A DNA stretch of 64,000 nt from the NCBI GenBank assembly GCA_039621445.1, contig CP154956.1, positions 44,993,291 to 45,057,290 of the forward strand. The letters run 5' to 3'. Under the pieces are notes generated by a model that saw only the letters and a program-made list of their open reading frames with translations, was not told the DNA's origin and ran no database searches. This document shows positions 59,520 to 64,000 of this stretch, in pieces; the stretch's first letter is position 1; every line of letters begins with the position of its first letter. Made by a program: the position numbers and the translations under genes. This DNA is from Euglena gracilis. Lineage: Eukaryota > Euglenida > Euglenophyceae > Euglenales.

Positions 59520-60060
59520 CCAACTCGACGTCCGCATTCATGTGCATGCAAATGACCTTTTTGTTCATCCTTTGCATAAAATCTTTTCGGGGAGGGATCA
59601 ATTTGAATCCTATTTCTGTATGTTATGGATACATGTGGTTGGCGTGTTTTCATCACAAAAAATGCAGCGTACTTGGCTTTGGCATCACCCACAACAACAA
59701 ACGCCGGTACTTCCTCCTTTCCCGAGGCTCTGGAGCCCGACTGTGAAAGACAAGCTTCGGCATGAACGTTGAAGGTGGGATGGGGAGGTACAACACAATA
59801 ACACAATGGACAGGTGTTCGCCTTTGTGAAAAGCTTTTTGTTTTAAATATTGGGAAATAAATGGGCATTACAGCAAACAACGCCTCACAGAGGAAGATTG
59901 TGCCTTGTTTCACGCACCTAAAAGGCTCAGGAAACAAAATATATGTCCAAAAAAAACACGGAAAACTTGACGGTCGTTCAAAATATTGTTGTTTATGACA
60001 TTTTTTGTCCAGATTGCACTAAATTCCTCACCATCTGCAAATAGCATTCAGTGTGAGGAA
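59520..60060. other. AT-rich, no gene seen
   Basis: No splice-consistent exon and no recognisable repeat on either strand. Confidence 0.5.
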
Positions 60061-60065
60061 AAACA

Positions 60066-60450
60066 TTAAACCCTCCCCCCCCCCCAAATAATACCCCCCA
60101 AATAATACCCCCCCCCAGGGCCCGACTTCGGCGACCGAGTTAATACCCCCCCCCAATTTCGGGCTGAAGGCCCAGATTTTTGACCTGAAAATGGGGGTGA
60201 AAAATCTCAATCTCTGACAACAAATAATGCAAAAAATCGATTTTCTGGATCATCTGGCCTCCAAAAATGCTAAATTTCATGAGAAAGTACAGAAAATGAC
60301 CCCAACGGGGGGTTTTGGGGTGCTATTTTGGGTCCTACGAGACTGCGAAAATTTTGGGGTGCTATTACCCCCCAAATAACACCCCCCCCCTCAGGCCGGG
60401 ACTTTGGGCGGAAAAAAAATACCCCGGGGGGGATACAATTTGGTTTAATT
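60066..60450. repeat. CCCAAATAATACC-family repeat, copy A
   Basis: Aligns along its length with 61245-61620: the AATAATACCCCCC start, GACTTCGGC, GGCCCAGATTTTTGACCTGA core, TGACCCCAA and a closing AAATAACACCCC. Confidence 0.8.
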
Positions 60451-60789
60451 TGGGGGGTGGATACAAGACGGGAACGAAGTTGGTGGTCAGTTGAATCGGA
60501 GTCCGCCGCGACTCTTCTGAATTGCCAATTGTGCTCATGAGGTTGCAAAGACTTTGCCGAGGACGTTGTCACCCCTCCATGCAACACGATCTCGACCACG
60601 ACAGGGGGAGATTACAAAGTGCTTTAAAAATTTTGAGAGCTTCCAAAAAAAATTCCCCAACTCGCGTTTTCGGGTGACTTTTTTCATCAAATTGACAAAG
60701 ACAAAACCAGATGATAAAAACATCAGTTTTCCGGTGCAAAAGCGCCGGGGAAGGAATTAATTTTGGTTCCACTCCATACCATGGCACGA

Positions 60790-61240
60790 TGACTGCCTGT
60801 TACACATCCCCCTCCCAGGGATGCCCGATTTCCCTCCTGGAACAGAACCTGCATCCTCTCTGCAGTTGCATCCTTTGTAGCTACATCCAATGCAACCTTG
60901 TTGTTCGTTGTGCGGCTTTGGAACTCCTTCATTCCAAATGCATCCAAACCAATCCAAAATGACCACACAAGTGAAAATGGTCGCAAAGGGCTAATCGATT
61001 TGCCAAAATGACCAAACATGGCTTGAAATTACGCCAAGAAAACCGAAATGGTTTTTAAACAACCTTGTATGCCTGTACTTGCTCATATTGACCAAAATTG
61101 GCCAAATATTGACCCAGATTAGCCCAAAATGGCCCAACTGGCAAAATTAATCTCAAATGGCCAAAATGGGAACACTATGAGAGATGAGAAAAATGATCCC
61201 TCATGAATCCAAAATATCTTAGACAGCCAGGAATGCGCTT
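60790..61240. other. AT-rich repeat DNA
   Basis: Contains further GGCCAAAAT-like decamers (61085-61170). No gene is seen. Confidence 0.5.
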
Positions 61241-61244
61241 TTCT

Positions 61245-61660
61245 AAACCCCCCCAAATAATACCCCCCCCAAATAATACCCCCCCCCCTTGGGGTCCGAC
61301 TTCGGCCGCCGAAATAATACCCCCCGCCCCCCTGGTTTCGGGCCGAAGGCCCGGATTTTTGACCTGAAAATGTAGGTAAAAATCACAATTTCTGACAACA
61401 AATTATGAAAAAAATGGATTTTTCTGGCTCATCTGACCTCAAAAAAATGGTAAACTTCACAAGAAAGTGCAAAAAATGACCCCAAAGGGCGGTTTTGGGT
61501 GCTATTTTGGGTTTTACGGGACTTCGAAAAATTTCGAAAATTTTGGAAAAATAATACCCCCCCCAAATAATACCCCCCCCTCGGGCCGGGACTTCGGGCG
61601 AAAAAATAATACCCCAGGGGGGGGTATTATTTGGGGGGGGTATTATTTGGGGGGGGGGGT
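61245..61660. repeat. CCCAAATAATACC-family repeat, copy B, with inverted ends
   Basis: Begins with CCCCCCAAATAATACCCCCC (about 61249) and ends with two inverse GGGTATTATTTGGGGGG blocks (61622-61658), so the unit can fold back. Internal copies of the same motif lie at 61550-61580. Confidence 0.8.
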
Positions 61661-61679
61661 TAATTGAATCACAAAATTT

Positions 61680-63050
61680 TGGTTTTTTCAGTGAAAATCC
61701 ACGCATTCCGGAAGCAGTGCACATATGCACATTCCGAATGGTTCCAGGCCTTTTTCCAGACTGGATGGACCCCAAATCTGAGCTGTTTGAGTTTACCACA
61801 ACCACAACCTTGTGACCCCTCTGACCCTCCCACCCACCCAAAATCCAGCCAAAATTGGCGAAAGCTGAAAATCGGCCAAACACTGAAAAAAATTACCAGC
61901 CCGTCCTTCGGCCAGGCAGAACCCAAACCCATGGGACCCCCCCCCCCGGGTCCAGAGCATACCATTGCTAAGCGACCCCCCGGGAGGGGGGGGTCACTTT
62001 CCACTTTCAAAAAACCAGTCAGTCATTTTTTCCCAAAAAAAACCAGTCAGTCACCCCCCCCCCGTGGGGTGGGACAGGTGTTAAGCAATGGTATGGACCA
62101 GGGCCCCACCCATCCACCCACTTTCGAAAACCCACCCACCCGGGGGGGGGGGGGGGCACACAGGTGTTAAGTGAATAGATAGTTCCGACATTTTCGTTTT
62201 GAAAATGGCGGGTTACCACCTCTGCTGACCGTGGGGGAAACCCTGTCCACCAAATTTGACGCAACACAAAACGCTGTTTTACAACCCTCGTCCAGTGCAG
62301 GCCTTGATCCTGCCAACGCCGCCCCCCCCCTGTTCTGTGGTGCCCAGTGAATGCCCAGGTGCGCATTCACCCCCCTCCCCCCCCCAGCCGTTTCCGGATG
62401 TTTGGACGATTTGTGTGGCTCCCAGGGGTGTACCGTGGTCCATATGGTTTGAGTGGAGGAGAGCTTTTGTACCCTGTTTTGGAAGCAGTGGTGTGTGGTT
62501 GGTGTGTGCCTGGAGTATGTACTCAGAGAGTGGTGGGTGATGGTGTTGAAAACCCATGCCGGATGTCTGTAGGGGAGGGCTGGGTGTGCTGCCTCATGTT
62601 TGCGATGCACAAGGTGCTCTGTGCCCCTTCCAACACATACAGGCACAGCCCAGCATTGCCCAGCATCATTAGAGGTGCTTGCTTGTGTGTCGCTTAGGGA
62701 GATGCAATGGTAATCCACATCTATGTTCAACTTCGAGCAATACGTTTACCAAAATAATTGGAGGAAAATTTTGCAACTGGGTGTATACGGGGGGGATCTG
62801 GGAAAAAATATATGGACAAATCCTTAGAATGCGAGTAAAATTTTGGACGCCCACTTAAACGAGGTGCGGAAACTTCTGGACAAGCCATTTTTCAGGGAAA
62901 TTCACACCAAATCCCAAGTTTTTCCAAAATCCAACATTCAAAACTTGGTGAAATCCTTTATTCCAAATTGAAAATAAAACAAAAAAACATTTCATTTTGT
63001 TTCTTTTTATTACATTTTTTATTTTGGATATCAGTACACCCAACAGGTGA
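61680..63050. other. Intergenic or repeat sequence
   Basis: Two CAGTCAGTCA motifs and C/G-run palindromes at 61940-62150; a solitary right-end GGGGGAAACCCTG at about 62225-62237. Short open frames without family. Confidence 0.45.
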
Positions 63051-63059
63051 TTTGGAATT

Positions 63060-63280
63060 TAAAAAAAAAGTCCATTACATTACATTCCATTACATTCCCA
63101 GAATCGGTGCAAAGGGGCGAAGAAAAATCTTTGGCGATCACTGGATAAAACTGGGTTTTTTCTTGAATGTGCAAGGAAAATCCTGGACGGATCCTCAAAA
63201 TGGCGGGGAAAATCCTGGAAGAAACTTTGTCCAGAATTTTTCCACAGCAATTCTTCTCGTTCCAGTTCCCCCCCCCCCCG
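63060..63280. repeat. Dispersed repeat shared with 53.19-53.40 kb
   Basis: See shared blocks GGAAAATCCTGGA and TTTGTCCAGAATTTTTCC; ends in a C run at 63270-63280. Confidence 0.65.
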
Positions 63281-63419
63281 GTGGAATGTGTCTGTCTGAA
63301 AATTTGGGTACAAGTGGAAAACAGATGTCAGCCTGGACTTCCTGGGAGAACAGCTGCCCCATCTCCCAGCAAAGCTATGTACAGGTTGGATTTTACTGCA
63401 ATGGAAAATCCCAAAAAAA

Positions 63420-63735
63420 AGCCGTGTGTTTGGCAAAGACACTCAAAGGGGAGACTGGGAGCAGACCAGTGGCAAGCTACCCGGCAGCTCAGCCATTGGC
63501 CAACAGCGTGGGGCAGAGAAGCCACAGCAGGGGCTTCCGCCGCATGGGAAGAGGCAATGCCAGGCTGGGAGGCAAGCAGCAATCGACTGGGCCAGCCAGT
63601 GCCAGTGCACAACCCTCCTGAAGCATTTGGCTAATACGACTTTGCGCCCCTCCACGAATGGGCCGCGAGGTGAGGTTTGGGCAGAAGTGCTGGACGCGGG
63701 GACACCGTTGAGCGACGAAATACCTTGCCTGGAAA
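63420..63735 (-). other. GC-rich exon-like block, frame unresolved
   Basis: A TTTTCCAG acceptor lies just above 63733. Two minus frames are plausible, one ending early with WRGAKSY and a stop near 63631, another running on to about 63443. It may be an exon of a further minus-strand gene entering from beyond the window. Confidence 0.3.
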
Positions 63736-64000
63736 AAAAATGAAATGAAAAATATTCTTAAGAGTTATTTTCAAATGTTCAACGTGTGTGGAAGATCCAT
63801 GAAATTTTGGCAAAAAATATTATGCAAGTGAATTTCACGAGGAACATATATTTATGGCCTGTAAGGTCAGTTCCCCAAGCAACTGTAGCACTGCAAACTC
63901 AAGTCAATTTTACAGGATGAAAAGCTCCCACACTTCCTCAACGGTGATGTACTGTCCTCGGGGAAAAATAATATCCAGAAAAAAAATCTAAGACACTTTT

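Overview
This window looks like nuclear DNA of a photosynthetic euglenid, most likely Euglena or a close relative. The call rests on four things seen together. First, short GC-rich exons, all on the minus strand, are separated by long, repeat-choked introns. Second, conventional GT-AG introns coexist with insertions that have CAG...CTG ends, strong terminal base pairing and in-frame removal, which is the hallmark of euglenid nonconventional introns. Third, one gene resembles a plastid cytochrome b6f assembly factor. Fourth, there are no operons, bacterial signals or organelle genes. Everything was read by eye. Splice sites were inferred from GT/AG, reading phase and remembered protein families; no search was run.

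Layout from high to low coordinates, which is the direction of transcription. About 57.5-53.8 kb: C-terminal part of a coiled-coil protein of unknown function. 52.85-51.66 kb: a compact five-exon DUF971 (GBBH-like N-terminal) protein. 50.2-36.1 kb: a GPATCH1-type G-patch splicing factor in at least 13 exons. 35.0-24.95 kb: a multi-pass membrane protein resembling CCB2/CCB4 (DUF2930), needed in plants and algae for heme attachment in cytochrome b6f. 24.4-23.98 kb: a small uncertain gene. 20.9 to 8.96 kb, possibly to 4.1 kb: a long alanine/arginine-rich coiled-coil protein with IQ-like segments. 1.33-0.41 kb: a hAT-transposase-derived gene lacking the catalytic core. The right end (58-64 kb) and 16-24 kb are mostly repeat and decayed mobile DNA. 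The genes share a strand but no common pathway.

Repeats occupy a large part of the window: (GT)n/(CA)n tracts up to 3 kb, GGTGTGT heptamers, several tandem arrays with a 10-bp unit, a poly-C tract of over 800 bp, long foldbacks and many C-run/G-run palindromes.

The main discovery candidate is a family of insertions that begin CAGG and end CCTG, carry terminal inverted repeats and are flanked by 8-bp direct repeats. I found exact 8-bp duplications for four (1427-1715, 4438-4762, 18365-18830, 21764-22087), 7-of-8 matches for two (29951-30087, 46749-47241), and a matching duplication for a larger relative carrying a BED-finger gene (30434-31815). Two of them interrupt coding sequence, and removing the element plus one duplication copy restores the frame exactly. 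An 8-bp duplication with CAGG-type ends is the signature of hAT DNA transposons. The arithmetic (3 nt before CAG plus 5 nt after CTG equals 8) reproduces the position-specific consensus reported for euglenid nonconventional introns. The window therefore appears to show nonconventional introns as hAT-like insertions caught in the act.
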